The notes under the pieces: generated by a model | Told to the model about the DNA's origin: nothing | The model's database searches: none | What the model saw: only the letters and a program-made list of their open reading frames with translations | Made by a program: the position numbers and the translations under genes | Shown here: positions 16,309 through 25,718 of the stretch, piece after piece | Numbering within the stretch: position 1 is the first letter of the stretch | How the letters are laid out: each line of letters opens with the position of its first letter | Source: Leucobacter rhizosphaerae | GTDB lineage: Bacteria > Actinomycetota > Actinomycetes > Actinomycetales > Microbacteriaceae | Direction: 5' to 3' | NCBI RefSeq assembly: GCF_022919175.1 | Contig: NZ_CP095043.1 | Coordinates: 2,542,001-2,606,000, forward strand | Length of the DNA stretch: 64,000 nucleotides

Positions 16309-17309
16309 ATCGTCTGAAGATTTTCATCGCGCAGAACGGCACGTTCCTCGCGCTCGTCGTTCTCATCGCCTTCTTCGCGGTGATGAACCCGCGGTTCCTC
16401 ACCTTCAACAACGGGCAGACGATCCTGCTCCAGATCGCCGAGCTCGGGCTCATCGCCCTGCCGCTCGCGTTCCTCGTCATGGCCGGCACGCTCGACCTCT
16501 CGGTCGGCTCGGTGGCGAGCCTCTCCGCGGTCGTCTCGGCATCGGTGATGGTATCGACCGGCAACGCCCTGCTCGGCTTCGCGGCCGCGATCGGCGTCGG
16601 GCTCGTGGCGGGGGCGCTGAACGGCCTTCTCGTCGCCTACCTCAAGCTCAACGCGCTCGTCATCACCCTCGGATTCCTGAGCGTCTGGGGCGGCCTGGCG
16701 CTGTTCCTGACGGACGGTGCGACCCTCACGGGCTTCCCTGAGAGCTTCACCGCCCTCGGTACGATGTCGTTCGGCCCGATCTCCCTGCAGGTGATCATCC
16801 TGATCCTCTTCACCGTCGGCGCCTGGTACCTCCTGAACCGGCTCCCGATCGGCCGCAACGTGCTCGCGATCGGCGGCAACAGCCGCGCGGCCCACCTCAT
16901 GGGCATCAACGTGCAGCGGACCCAGTTCCTGCTCTTCATCCTCACGAGCGTCTGCGCGGCGATCGCGGGTGTCCTCCTCTCCGCGAAGCTGCACTCGGCG
17001 CCGCCCACGGTGGGTACCGGCATGGAGATCCAGGCGCTCACGGTCGTGCTGCTCGGCGGCGTCGCCCTCGAGGGCGGCGCGGGTCGGATCAGCGGCGTCA
17101 TCGCCGGTCTGCTCTTCGTGGGCGTGCTGCGCAACGGCCTCGTCATCATGGGCGTCTCGCAGTTCCTGCAGACCATCCTCATCGGCGCCACGCTCGTCGT
17201 GGCCGTGCTGCTCGACGGCTCGATCCAGCGCCTGCTCAAGCGCACGTGGAGCAACCTCGGTGCGCCGGAGAAGACCGCGAAACCCGCCGCCGCGGCGCCC
17301 ACGACGTAG
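16305..17309 (+). CDS. Ribose-type ABC transporter permease
   Basis: A 334-residue permease of the branched-chain/ribose (BPD_transp_2) family with eight to ten membrane helices. Recognisable segments are LAFLVMAGTLDLSVGSVASLS, the classic RbsC-family motif after helix 2, and LPIGRNVLAIGGNSRAAHLMGI, the cytoplasmic coupling loop contacting the ATPase. VVLLGGVALEGGAGRISGV also matches the family. The ATG overlaps the ATPase stop (ATGA), showing translational coupling. It completes a typical binding protein-ATPase-permease importer with one permease gene, probably acting as a homodimer. Confidence 0.88.
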   Translation: MNRLKIFIAQNGTFLALVVLIAFFAVMNPRFLTFNNGQTILLQIAELGLIALPLAFLVMAGTLDLSVGSVASLSAVVSASVMVSTGNALLGFAAAIGVGLVAGALNGLLVAYLKLNALVITLGFLSVWGGLALFLTDGATLTGFPESFTALGTMSFGPISLQVIILILFTVGAWYLLNRLPIGRNVLAIGGNSRAAHLMGINVQRTQFLLFILTSVCAAIAGVLLSAKLHSAPPTVGTGMEIQALTVVLLGGVALEGGAGRISGVIAGLLFVGVLRNGLVIMGVSQFLQTILIGATLVVAVLLDGSIQRLLKRTWSNLGAPEKTAKPAAAAPTT

Positions 17310-17392
17310 CATGTGCGGCAGGATCGACGACCGGCGCTCACGGCGCACCGGTCACGGCGCCCCGTGACCGACACCCGCGGAAAGGACGAATC

Positions 17393-18637
17393 ATGACGCA
17401 GCAGGACGCGGCATTCCTCGAGGATTGGGAGATCCACTCCGGCTTCGGTGCCGTGCCGGGCACCCTCGGCGTCGATCGGCAGGCCGCCACCGCGGCCGAC
17501 GGCGCGCAGCGGCGCTGGTTCGCGGCACTGCTCGAGTCCCGCGGGTTCACCGTGCACCGCGACGCGATCGGCAACCAGTTCGGCCTGCTCGAACTGGTTC
17601 CCGGGGCGCCCTACGTCGTGACGGGATCCCACATGGACTCGCAGCCGACCGCCGGACGATTCGACGGCGCATACGGGGTCATGGCCGCAGCCCACGCCTG
17701 CATCCGCGTCGCCGAGGCGCTGCGGGCTGATCCGGCGCCGGCACGCTGCAACCTCGCGGTGGTGAACTGGTTCAACGAGGAGGGATCCCGCTTCAAGCCC
17801 TCCATGATGGGCAGCTCGGTCTTCACCGGCAAACTCGACCTGGAGACGGCGCTCGCCACCACCGATCCCCACGGGGTGACGGTGCGGGAGGCGCTCGACG
17901 GGCTCGGCGAGCGGGGCGAGCTCACCGGGCTCGACGTCGCCTCCTACGCGGAGATCCACGTGCAGCAGGGGCGCAGCATGGAGGAGGACGGCGTGACGAT
18001 CGGCCTCGTGAACGCGACCTGGGCGGCGCACAAGTTCGAGTTCCGGATCACCGGTGAGCAGGCGCACAGCGGGTCGACGCTGATGGCGGATCGGCGCGAC
18101 GCGCTGCTCGGAGCCGCGCGCCTCGTCGTGGCGGCGCGGGAGCTCGTCGACGCGTTCGAGCCCGGCGCGCTGCACACCGCGTGCGGCGAGTTGAACGTGT
18201 ACCCGAACTCGCCCGTCGTGGTGGCGAGCGAGGTCCAGCTGCTGCTGGATCTGCGGTCGCCGAGTGCGGAGGTGCTGGGTGCGGCGCACGCGGCGCTGAT
18301 GCAGGTCGTCGAACGCGTGCGGCGCGAGGATCGCGTCGAGATCGAGATCGTCGCCGAGTACAGCTGGGGGCAGAATCCGTACCCCGAGGACGGGGTCGCC
18401 CTGGCGCGCGAGGTCGCGGAGGAGCTCGGGCTCACGCACGACCGGGTGCTCACGGTGGCCGGGCACGACTCCACCAATATGAAGGACACCGCGCCGACGG
18501 TCATGCTCTTCGTGCCGAGCGTCGACGGCGTCTCGCACAACCTCAAGGAGTACACGCGCGACGAGGATCTGCTGGACGGCGTGCGCCAGCTCACGGGGGT
18601 GGTGCGGCGGCTCGCCGAGGGGGCGCTCGTCGCCTGA
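17393..18637 (+). CDS. M20-family carbamoylase/allantoate amidohydrolase-like hydrolase
   Basis: A 414-residue zinc-dependent hydrolase of the hydantoinase/carbamoylase branch of M20. The metal sites are GSHMDSQPTAGRFDGAYGV (His and bridging Asp) and NWFNEEGSRFKPSMMGS (catalytic Glu pair), and AEIHVQQGRSME supplies another ligand. The dimer-domain motif is EQAHSGSTLMADRRDAL and the final ligand is in VDGVSHNLKEY. Relatives hydrolyse N-carbamoyl amino acids, allantoate or ureidoglycolate. The start ATG 17393 follows GGAAAGGACG. Lying last in the importer operon, it is the best hint that the imported compound contains an amide or ureido bond. The exact substrate is unknown. Confidence 0.85.
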   Translation: MTQQDAAFLEDWEIHSGFGAVPGTLGVDRQAATAADGAQRRWFAALLESRGFTVHRDAIGNQFGLLELVPGAPYVVTGSHMDSQPTAGRFDGAYGVMAAAHACIRVAEALRADPAPARCNLAVVNWFNEEGSRFKPSMMGSSVFTGKLDLETALATTDPHGVTVREALDGLGERGELTGLDVASYAEIHVQQGRSMEEDGVTIGLVNATWAAHKFEFRITGEQAHSGSTLMADRRDALLGAARLVVAARELVDAFEPGALHTACGELNVYPNSPVVVASEVQLLLDLRSPSAEVLGAAHAALMQVVERVRREDRVEIEIVAEYSWGQNPYPEDGVALAREVAEELGLTHDRVLTVAGHDSTNMKDTAPTVMLFVPSVDGVSHNLKEYTRDEDLLDGVRQLTGVVRRLAEGALVA

Positions 18638-18715
18638 GTGCGGGCTCGGCGCGGGTGCTGGTGCCTGGTTCCTACCTCTTGCGCTCACACGGGGGTGCGC
18701 GGTGCAGGTGCCGGA

Positions 18716-19990
18716 TCAGGCCCAGCCGAACACCCGCGCCGGGTGCGTGAGCCGCCACCACAGGTCGGGCTCGACGATCTCGGCGGCGGTCACGACGGGG
18801 ATCTCGGCGGCGCCTGTCGGGGCGTCGACGGTGACGCGACCCGCGACCTGCCAGGCGTCGCCGACGCCGATATCGCCCAGCTGTACCGTGCGAGTCGCGG
18901 TCTCGCCCGGGGTCAGCACCGTGCTCGCCGCACCCGTGGTGCGCAGGGGCACCTCGTGCCCGTCGACGGTGGTCGCGGTGCCGACCTGCGTGTCGGTCTC
19001 CACGAGCAGCGTCTCCTGCGGCAGCCCGTCCAGGCCCGCGAGGAGCCCGGCGGTCGACTCGATCCGCGCCTCCGGAGAATCCCGCCCGAGCGTCACCGCG
19101 AGCTTCACGATCGGACGCCCGAGGACGTCGCTCTCCTGCGCCGCGACGAGGTTGTACCCCGCGACGCTCGAGCGTCCGGTCTTCAGTCCGAGCATCCCCG
19201 GCAGCCTGGTGAGGAGCGCGTTCGTGTTCTCGACGGTCCCGATGCCCCACGGCAGTTCAGCCACGGGCGTACGGGTGAGCTCGGCGACCGTCGGGTTCGC
19301 GAGGGCCAGGCGGCCGAGGCGCAGCACGTCGGCGGCGGTTGCGACGTTGCCCTCGTCCATGCCGGTCGGCTCGACGAGGCTGAGGGACTCGAGCCCGTTG
19401 CGGCTCGCCCAGTCGTCCACCGCGGCGACGAAGGTGGCGTTGTCTCCGAAGACCGAGTTCGCGTAGGCCGCGGCGAAGTCGTTGGCCGAGGGCAGGAGCG
19501 CGAGCGTGAGCATCTGCCGCTGCGTCACCTCGGTACCGATGGGGATCGGAAACGCGACCCCGTCGCGGGCGATGAACTCGGCTTGCAGTGCTGCGTCTGC
19601 GGCGCTCCAGACGTGGATCGCACCATCGGCGCCCGGCTCGAGCGGCTGCTGCTCCAACGTGACGAGCACGGTCGCGAGCTTCGAGATGCTTGCAATGGGA
19701 CGGGGCACCTCGTCATTCGCCCACACCTCGTCGCCGCCGTGCTGCCAGCCGACCGCGGACGGCTGGAGTTCCGCCGCCACGATCGCCTGTACGGCCTCGC
19801 CCCCGACCGTGAACTCTTCGGTCTCCGGAACGTCGAGCGCGACCTCGGGCGCGGGAAGCGGAGCCAGGGCGACGGCGGCGGTGTAGCCTCCCGCGATCAG
19901 CGCCAGCGTGACGCCGATCGTGATCGACAGGCGCATGCGCCGCGACACCCGACGCCGTGGTGCGGATCCCGAGCCGGTTGCAGATGTCAC
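18716..19990 (-). CDS. D-alanyl-D-alanine carboxypeptidase (PBP5-like)
   Basis: A 424-residue serine DD-peptidase that trims peptidoglycan stem peptides outside the membrane. A basic N-terminus and one hydrophobic segment (LSITIGVTLALIAGGYTAAV) anchor or export it. The catalytic SxxK is SISK at residues 101-104 (context RPIASISKLATV), the SxN motif is SAN in LLPSANDFAAAY, and KTG lies in LGLKTGRSSVAGYN. The C-terminal domain after about residue 300 resembles a beta-rich DacA extension, ending in WWRLTHPARVFGWA without a clear amphipathic anchor. Start is GTG 19990. It is divergent from an acyltransferase gene. Confidence 0.87.
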   Translation of the reverse strand: MTSATGSGSAPRRRVSRRMRLSITIGVTLALIAGGYTAAVALAPLPAPEVALDVPETEEFTVGGEAVQAIVAAELQPSAVGWQHGGDEVWANDEVPRPIASISKLATVLVTLEQQPLEPGADGAIHVWSAADAALQAEFIARDGVAFPIPIGTEVTQRQMLTLALLPSANDFAAAYANSVFGDNATFVAAVDDWASRNGLESLSLVEPTGMDEGNVATAADVLRLGRLALANPTVAELTRTPVAELPWGIGTVENTNALLTRLPGMLGLKTGRSSVAGYNLVAAQESDVLGRPIVKLAVTLGRDSPEARIESTAGLLAGLDGLPQETLLVETDTQVGTATTVDGHEVPLRTTGAASTVLTPGETATRTVQLGDIGVGDAWQVAGRVTVDAPTGAAEIPVVTAAEIVEPDLWWRLTHPARVFGWA

Positions 19991-20058
19991 TCGCTCAGCC
20001 TATGCCGGGTCCGCGCGAGCGTGCGCGCGCCGCTCGGAGGACGCATAGGCTAGTCCTT

Positions 20059-21234
20059 GTGAGTGCAGAGCCGACCCCCGCATCGACCGGAGCCCCGGCG
20101 GCAACCGGATCGGGCGGAGCCCCCGGAGCCGCCGGCGCCGAAGCGACCACCGGTTCCCCCGCGCCGCCGAAGGCCCGCATCGCCCTGTGGGACAACGCCC
20201 GCTTCGTGCTGATCGTGCTCGTGGTCGTCGGGCACACCATCTCGACGGTGCGCACGGACTCGGAGTTCGGCTTCGCCCTCTACGCGTACATCTACCTCTT
20301 CCACATGCCCGCGATGATCCTGCTCTCGGGCCTGTTCTCCAAGCCGGAGGTGTCGCCGAAGGCGGTGCGCTCGACCGTGCAGCTCCTCGCCGTGTGGCTC
20401 ATCTGGGAGGGCATCTGGGCGCTGATCCACCTGTTCGTCGAGGGCCGCGGGCCGGGCCCGGGTTTCCTCGTCGCTCCGGCATGGACCCTGTGGTTCCTCG
20501 TCACCCTGGTCACGATGCGCATCGCCCTGCCGTACATCGCGCGTCTGCGGCACCCGCTCCTGTTCTCCATCGCCGTCGCGCTGATCGCAGGCCTGAGCCC
20601 CGCGATCGGCACGGACTTCTCGGCGTCCCGCACCCTGTGCTTCCTGCCGTTCTTCGTCGCGGGGTGGTTGATCCGGGATCGCGGCTGGCTCGACGGCGCC
20701 TGGTTCATGACGCCGGCCCCGGCGGCTCGGGTCGCGGGGTGGGGCATCCTCGCCGCGGTCGCCGCCGCCTTCGTGCTGCTGCCGCAGCTGCGTGAGACGT
20801 GGCGCATCGATCGCTGGCTCACCTGGCGCGACGGCTACGACTGGCTCTTCGCCCACGCTCCGATCGGGGACTGGGAGCCGACCACGTGGGCCGCGATCTC
20901 GGCCGGCGGGATCGCGGTCGCCGCCGGGCTGCTGGCGGTCGCGGCGATGATGACCTTCGCGATCCTTCTCGTCGTGCCTCGCGGCCACAGCGTCATCACC
21001 GTGTGGGGATCCCGCACCCTCTTCGTCTACCTGCTGCACGGCCCGATCGTCTGGGTGCTGCGCGAGACCGGCGTCGTCGGCGGCATCTCGTCGCTCGGCC
21101 AGGGCGGACTGGCCCTGCTGGTCGCGATCGGGATCCTGCTCGCGGCGCTCCTCTCGATGACGTGGGTGACGCGAGTGTTCAAGCCGATCATCGAGCCCCC
21201 GATCGACTGGGCACTGGCGCGCATTTCACGGTAA
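20059..21234 (+). CDS. Acyltransferase family 3 membrane protein
   Basis: A 391-residue integral membrane acyltransferase. After a 35-residue Ala/Gly/Pro-rich cytoplasmic leader, the family signature appears as WDNARFVLIVLVVVGHTI, which carries the conserved His. A HMPAMILLSGLFS loop and about ten membrane helices follow. Such proteins (fucose-4-O-acetylase/OafA type) transfer acetyl or other acyl groups to surface sugars. GTG 20059 is chosen because the in-frame upstream extension runs into the divergent promoter. The neighbouring DD-carboxypeptidase and polysaccharide deacetylase support a cell-wall or surface glycan role. Confidence 0.8.
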   Translation: MSAEPTPASTGAPAATGSGGAPGAAGAEATTGSPAPPKARIALWDNARFVLIVLVVVGHTISTVRTDSEFGFALYAYIYLFHMPAMILLSGLFSKPEVSPKAVRSTVQLLAVWLIWEGIWALIHLFVEGRGPGPGFLVAPAWTLWFLVTLVTMRIALPYIARLRHPLLFSIAVALIAGLSPAIGTDFSASRTLCFLPFFVAGWLIRDRGWLDGAWFMTPAPAARVAGWGILAAVAAAFVLLPQLRETWRIDRWLTWRDGYDWLFAHAPIGDWEPTTWAAISAGGIAVAAGLLAVAAMMTFAILLVVPRGHSVITVWGSRTLFVYLLHGPIVWVLRETGVVGGISSLGQGGLALLVAIGILLAALLSMTWVTRVFKPIIEPPIDWALARISR

Positions 21235-21337
21235 ATCGTGACCTGACGCAGACGCGAATCTGCTGCGCAATGTCGGATCCCCCCGGTATCTTCAGACCAG
21301 GAAGCTGGATCGTGTCCGGCTTGGCAAGGGAGCGGGC

Positions 21338-23005
21338 ATGCATCGGCGCAGGGGGTCGACGAGCGCACGCGGAGGATCACGCGCGCTGGCCGCGGTGCTC
21401 ACCGCGGCGCTGCTGCTCGGCGGGTGCGCCCGCATCGAGGCGGTCGAGGGATGGACGCCGCCGGCGTGGCCCGAGACCTCGGGGGTGCAGCTCGTCGTGA
21501 ACGCGGCCTCCGATGCGGAGAGCGGCAGCGCCGGCAACGGCGAGAGCGGCAGCAGCGGCGCGGGTGACGACGCGGCGAGCGGCAGTGGGGCCGGATCTGA
21601 CGCGCCGGCCCCGGCACCCGACCTCAACGAGCTCGGGTTCATCGAGAACCGGATCCGAAACGATGCGCTCGCCCTCAACCTGCGCAGCGTCGAGCTGCCG
21701 GGGATCCACGCCTTCAACGCCCGCGTCGCGGAGGTCGTCACCGCGACCATCGCCTCGGTCGGCGGCACCTTCGTGCCCGAGGTCTATCCGGTTGCGGCGG
21801 GCCTCAGCGACCGCGGGTGCGTCGCGGGATCGACGACCTGGCCGGCCGCGGAGGTGCTGTCGGATCCGCGGACCGGCCCTGCCGGAGGCAGCGGCCTCGC
21901 GCTGACCTGCGAGGTGACGGCGGCCACGGGCAGTGTGGTCGGGGTGACGATGCGGACGGTGCTCGGCACCGCCGCGGAGGTGTCGAGCGACACCCGGCTC
22001 ACGCTGTACGCGGATCTCGCGACAGACTCGGTGTTCGACGGCGGCGAACTCTGGAGCGCCGATGCGGCTCCGGCCCTCTGGACGGCCGCCGTCGAGCAGG
22101 TGCGGCGCGAGGCCGGCGGTCTGAGCGCGGCGCCGCTCGCGGCTCCCGCCGAGGCCCAGGTCGCGCTCGCGGCGCAGGCGCTGGCGTCGGCGCGGTTCGA
22201 GTCGGACGGGAGCGCGGTGCTGACGCTGCCCGCGGGCCTCGCGTCCCCCGAGCTCGCGGGCCTCGGCGTCGAGGCGACCCCCGAGCCGACGGTGCTGCGG
22301 GTGGCGGCCGAGACCCTCGCGGGCTGGCAGGGCGAGGTGGCGCAGGCACTGCAGCAGCAGGCCGGGCAGCCGTTCGTCGGGCTCGCCCCCTGGGACGCGC
22401 GGCAGCCCGTGAACTGCGCGCAGCAGGCTTGCGTCGCGGTGACCTATGACGACGGCCCGACCCAGTACACGGGGGCGCTCCTCGACGCGATGCAGGCGGA
22501 GCGCGCGCCGACAACGCTCTTCATGCTGGGGTCCGCCGCCGCGGGCAACCCGGAGCTCGTCCAGCGCGCGGCATCGGAGGGGCACGAGATCGCGAGCCAC
22601 ACGATGAGCCACCCCGACCTGACGACACTGAAGCCGGCTCAGGTGCGCAGCGAGGTCGAGGGGGCGGCGAAGATCCTGTCCGATCTCACCGGGATCCCGG
22701 TGACCATGTACCGACCGCCCTACGGTGCGCTGAACGCGGCGGTGCTCGCCGCGGAGCCGATGCCCGCGATCCTGTGGTCGATCGACACGAACGATTGGCG
22801 GAAGCCGGGGACGGAAGCGCTCGTCGAGCGCTCGGTCGGAGCGGCGGTCCCAGGCGACATCATCCTATTCCACGATACGCATGCGGAGTCGGTCGACGCC
22901 GCTGCGGTGGTCATGCGCGGGCTCAAAGACCGCGGCTTCACCCCGGTGACCGTGACCCAGCTCTTCGGTGGTGCCGTGCCCGGTGGGAAGGTGACCAAAC
23001 GATGA
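21338..23005 (+). CDS. Polysaccharide deacetylase lipoprotein
   Basis: A 555-residue exported protein. The signal peptide ends in a lipobox LLGGC (Cys30), followed by a Gly/Ser/Asp-rich linker. A domain of unknown type (about residues 100-330) resembles the DUF3298/RsiV region that precedes some deacetylase domains. The NodB domain occupies about 360-550: TYDDGPTQY (catalytic and metal Asp), SHTMSHPDL (metal histidines), RPPYGALN, SIDTNDW and ILFHDTH (catalytic His). It likely removes N-acetyl groups from peptidoglycan or another surface glycan. AAGGGAG precedes the ATG, and the stop overlaps the next gene. Confidence 0.86.
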   Translation: MHRRRGSTSARGGSRALAAVLTAALLLGGCARIEAVEGWTPPAWPETSGVQLVVNAASDAESGSAGNGESGSSGAGDDAASGSGAGSDAPAPAPDLNELGFIENRIRNDALALNLRSVELPGIHAFNARVAEVVTATIASVGGTFVPEVYPVAAGLSDRGCVAGSTTWPAAEVLSDPRTGPAGGSGLALTCEVTAATGSVVGVTMRTVLGTAAEVSSDTRLTLYADLATDSVFDGGELWSADAAPALWTAAVEQVRREAGGLSAAPLAAPAEAQVALAAQALASARFESDGSAVLTLPAGLASPELAGLGVEATPEPTVLRVAAETLAGWQGEVAQALQQQAGQPFVGLAPWDARQPVNCAQQACVAVTYDDGPTQYTGALLDAMQAERAPTTLFMLGSAAAGNPELVQRAASEGHEIASHTMSHPDLTTLKPAQVRSEVEGAAKILSDLTGIPVTMYRPPYGALNAAVLAAEPMPAILWSIDTNDWRKPGTEALVERSVGAAVPGDIILFHDTHAESVDAAAVVMRGLKDRGFTPVTVTQLFGGAVPGGKVTKR

Positions 23006-23634
23006 CCGAATCGCCGCGGCTCACCGATGCGCCGCGCAACTTCCGACGGTTCCGCATCGTGCTGTTCTCCCTCCTCGCGGTCGTGATCCTCGTCGTCGGC
23101 TACGCGGTCACGCTCGGCCCCGTGCACATCGCCCAGTTGCGCGCGGAGGCGAGCGACGGGGAGCGCGCGCTGCCCATCGGCGCGGACGCGCAGATCACCC
23201 CGCCGCCCGAGTGGGTGTCGGAGCCGCTCGTGCGCGACCTCATCGTGTGGCCGCCCCTGCCGCCGCTGAAGGACTGGTCGGTCGTGATCGGGCAGGAACC
23301 GGGGTGGCTCGTGCGGTCGCCGGATCGGGTGCTGCAGGTCGAGGTGAGCTCGGTCGCGGGAAGCGACGTCGCCGCGGGAGCGCGCGTCGAGACGCTCGCG
23401 TCGGGGTACACCGTGACACACGTCGAGGAGGGCGGAATCCTCACCGCTGTGGTCGACACGGGAGCGGGGTCCGTCGGCGTGCGCGCAACCGTCGAGGGGG
23501 AGGCGTCGCTCGACGCCTACCGCCCCGCCATCTCGCAACTGCTCGAAAGCATCCGCCCGGCCTCGGCGGCCGCGACGGCATCGGACGCCCAGACTGCGCC
23601 GTCACCCGAGACGGGCCCGTCACCCGCGTCCTGA
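23002..23634 (+). CDS. Membrane-anchored hypothetical protein
   Basis: A 210-residue protein with a cytoplasmic N-terminus, one membrane helix (IVLFSLLAVVILVVGYAVTL) and an external domain of about 150 residues. The domain includes PPPEWVSEPLVRDLIVWPPLPP, WSVVIGQEPGWLVRSPDRVLQVEV and LDAYRPAISQLLESIRP, then a Pro/Ser/Ala tail. The family is not recognised. Its ATG overlaps the stop of the polysaccharide deacetylase (ATGA), so the two are translationally coupled and probably act at the same surface site. Confidence 0.7.
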   Translation: MTESPRLTDAPRNFRRFRIVLFSLLAVVILVVGYAVTLGPVHIAQLRAEASDGERALPIGADAQITPPPEWVSEPLVRDLIVWPPLPPLKDWSVVIGQEPGWLVRSPDRVLQVEVSSVAGSDVAAGARVETLASGYTVTHVEEGGILTAVVDTGAGSVGVRATVEGEASLDAYRPAISQLLESIRPASAAATASDAQTAPSPETGPSPAS

Positions 23635-23655
23635 TCCACGGGCGATAGCTCGCGC

Positions 23656-25668
23656 CTACGCGTCGTCGGCGACGAGCAGCTGGTGCTTCGCGAGCTCCCG
23701 GTACAGCGGAGTCGATCCGATGAGTTCCTCATGCGTGCCCTCGCCGACGACCCGACCCTCGTCGAGCACGATGATCTTGTCTGAGTCGACGACGGTGGAG
23801 AGCCGGTGCGCGATCACGATGAGAGTGCGCCCGGTCGCGACCGAGTCGAGGGCCTCCCGCATGAGGCGCTCGTTGACGCCATCAAGGCTCGCGGTCGACT
23901 CGTCGAGCAGCAGGATCGGCGGGGCGGTCAGCAGCGCACGCGCGATGGCCAGCCGCTGCTTCTCGCCGCCCGAGAGCATGATCCCGCTCTCGCCGACCTG
24001 CAGGTCGAGTGCGGTTGCTGGAGCGATCGCCGGGGTGGAGGTCGCGGCCGTGTCCGACAGCGGGCTCGCGGCCGACGCAGCCGCCGACTCCGCGGCGAGC
24101 CGGGCGGTGGTCCGGTCGAGCAGACCCCCGAGGTTCACCGCGCGCAGCACCCGCTCGCACGCCGCGTCCGTGGCGTCCGGCGCTGCGAGCCGAAGATTCT
24201 CCCGCAGGCTGCCGGCCAGCACGGGCGCGTCCTGTTCGACGTACCCCATCTGCGCACGGAGCTCGGCGCGATCCAGGGTCCGCAGGTCGGCACCGCGCAG
24301 TGAGACGGCGCCGGCATCGGGATCGTAGAATCGCTCGACCAGCCCGAGGATCGTCGACTTGCCGGCGCCGGAGGGGCCGACGAGCGCCACCCGCGAACCG
24401 CGGGGCACGTCAAAGCTGACACCGTGCAGCACGGGTGTCTCCACGATCCGGGCCGGGGCCGCTTCGGCGTCGCGTCGCGCCCCGCGGCGCACGAGCTCGC
24501 GGGCGTCCGCCCGATCCGGCGCGGCGGAGCGGTAGGTGAAGTGGACGTCGTGGAAACCGATGGCCGGGGCCGTCTCCCGCTCGGCCTCGGCGAGGGGCAC
24601 GATGCGGCCGAGCGGCGAGAGCGCCGCGTCGTCGTCGGTCTCGGAGGGCAGCGCCGAGATCTCCTGGATCCGGCCGAGCGCTCCGAGCGCCTGGTTGATC
24701 GCCGTGATCGCCCCGAAGGCCTGGCCGAGCGGCATGATCATGAGGAACAGGAAGATGATGAAGGTGACGAGCTGCGCGATCGTGATCGCCCCCGTCGCAA
24801 CGCGGAAGCCGCCGAGGCCGAGCACCACGAGGAACGAGAGCTGCATCGCGAGGAAGGACACGGGCACGATGAACGCCGAGATCTTGGCGACCTTCACCCC
24901 GAGCACGTAGGCCTCGGTTGCGTGGTCCTCCGTCGTGCGCTGCTCGCGGTCCGCGGCCCCGGCGGCGCGAATCGTGCGGATCGAGGTGATGGAGCGGTCG
25001 ACCTGAGCGGCGAGATCGCCGACCTTCTCCTGCGCGCGGGCCACCGCGGGGCGGATCTTGCCCGAAACGACGACGACCACGACGAGCGCGACGGCGATGA
25101 CCCCGAAGGTGATCCCGAACAGCGCAGGATCGATGACGAGCATGCCGATGAGCGCGCCGACGAAGACGAGCATGCCGCTGATGGCCTCGACGAGACCCTG
25201 GGTGAGGACCGCGCGCAGCAGCGTCGTGTCGCTGCCGACGCGGGAGACGAGGTCACCGGTGCGGCGGCGATCGAACTGCGAGATCGGAAGGTGCAGGATC
25301 TTGGCGATGAGCCGCTTCCGGCTCATGAGCACGACGCCCTCGCCCATGCGCTGCAGGACGTAATGCTGCAGCCCGCTCAGCACGGCGCCGACCACGACGA
25401 TCACGGTGAGGATCGTGAGCAGCCCGGCGAGCGGCAGCCCGGTCTCGACGCGGCTGATGATCTGCCCGAGCAGCGGCGGTTGCACGAGCGATGCGACGGC
25501 GGCCACGAGACCGAGCGCGATTGCGATGACGAGGAGCTTGCGCTGCTCGAAGAGGTAGGGGATCAGCTGCCGGATCGTCGCCCGTGGACCTCGCGGGGCG
25601 GGTCCCCTGCTCTCGGGTCGCCGCGGTTCGGTGGGGGAGGATCCGGGATCGTCTGCCTGCACTGACAC
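23656..25668 (-). CDS. ABC exporter, fused membrane and ATPase domains
   Basis: A 670-residue half-size ABC exporter (type IV, MsbA/BmrA-like) that would act as a homodimer. The membrane domain spans about residues 30-330 with the usual coupling sequence RRRTGDLVSRVGSDTTLLR. The ATPase has Walker A VGPSGAGKST, the Q-loop GYVEQDAPVLAGSLREN, signature LSGGEKQRLAIARA, Walker B ILLLDESTASLDG and the switch His in VIAHRLSTV. Two insertions are unusual: an Arg/Ala-rich stretch between the domains (RRGARRDAEAAPAR), and an Ala/Ser/Thr-rich insert of about 30 residues just before the signature. The substrate is unknown. Confidence 0.87.
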   Translation of the reverse strand: MSVQADDPGSSPTEPRRPESRGPAPRGPRATIRQLIPYLFEQRKLLVIAIALGLVAAVASLVQPPLLGQIISRVETGLPLAGLLTILTVIVVVGAVLSGLQHYVLQRMGEGVVLMSRKRLIAKILHLPISQFDRRRTGDLVSRVGSDTTLLRAVLTQGLVEAISGMLVFVGALIGMLVIDPALFGITFGVIAVALVVVVVVSGKIRPAVARAQEKVGDLAAQVDRSITSIRTIRAAGAADREQRTTEDHATEAYVLGVKVAKISAFIVPVSFLAMQLSFLVVLGLGGFRVATGAITIAQLVTFIIFLFLMIMPLGQAFGAITAINQALGALGRIQEISALPSETDDDAALSPLGRIVPLAEAERETAPAIGFHDVHFTYRSAAPDRADARELVRRGARRDAEAAPARIVETPVLHGVSFDVPRGSRVALVGPSGAGKSTILGLVERFYDPDAGAVSLRGADLRTLDRAELRAQMGYVEQDAPVLAGSLRENLRLAAPDATDAACERVLRAVNLGGLLDRTTARLAAESAAASAASPLSDTAATSTPAIAPATALDLQVGESGIMLSGGEKQRLAIARALLTAPPILLLDESTASLDGVNERLMREALDSVATGRTLIVIAHRLSTVVDSDKIIVLDEGRVVGEGTHEELIGSTPLYRELAKHQLLVADDA

Positions 25669-25718
25669 GGCCCCACTCTAGGCCAGTGCGCCTGGTAATT
25701 CCCGCCGCCCGGCGCCCG

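Noticed and set aside
18638..18715. Possible terminator between convergent genes
   Set aside because: Only scattered short GGTGC/GCACC complementarity is present; no stem stable enough to report.
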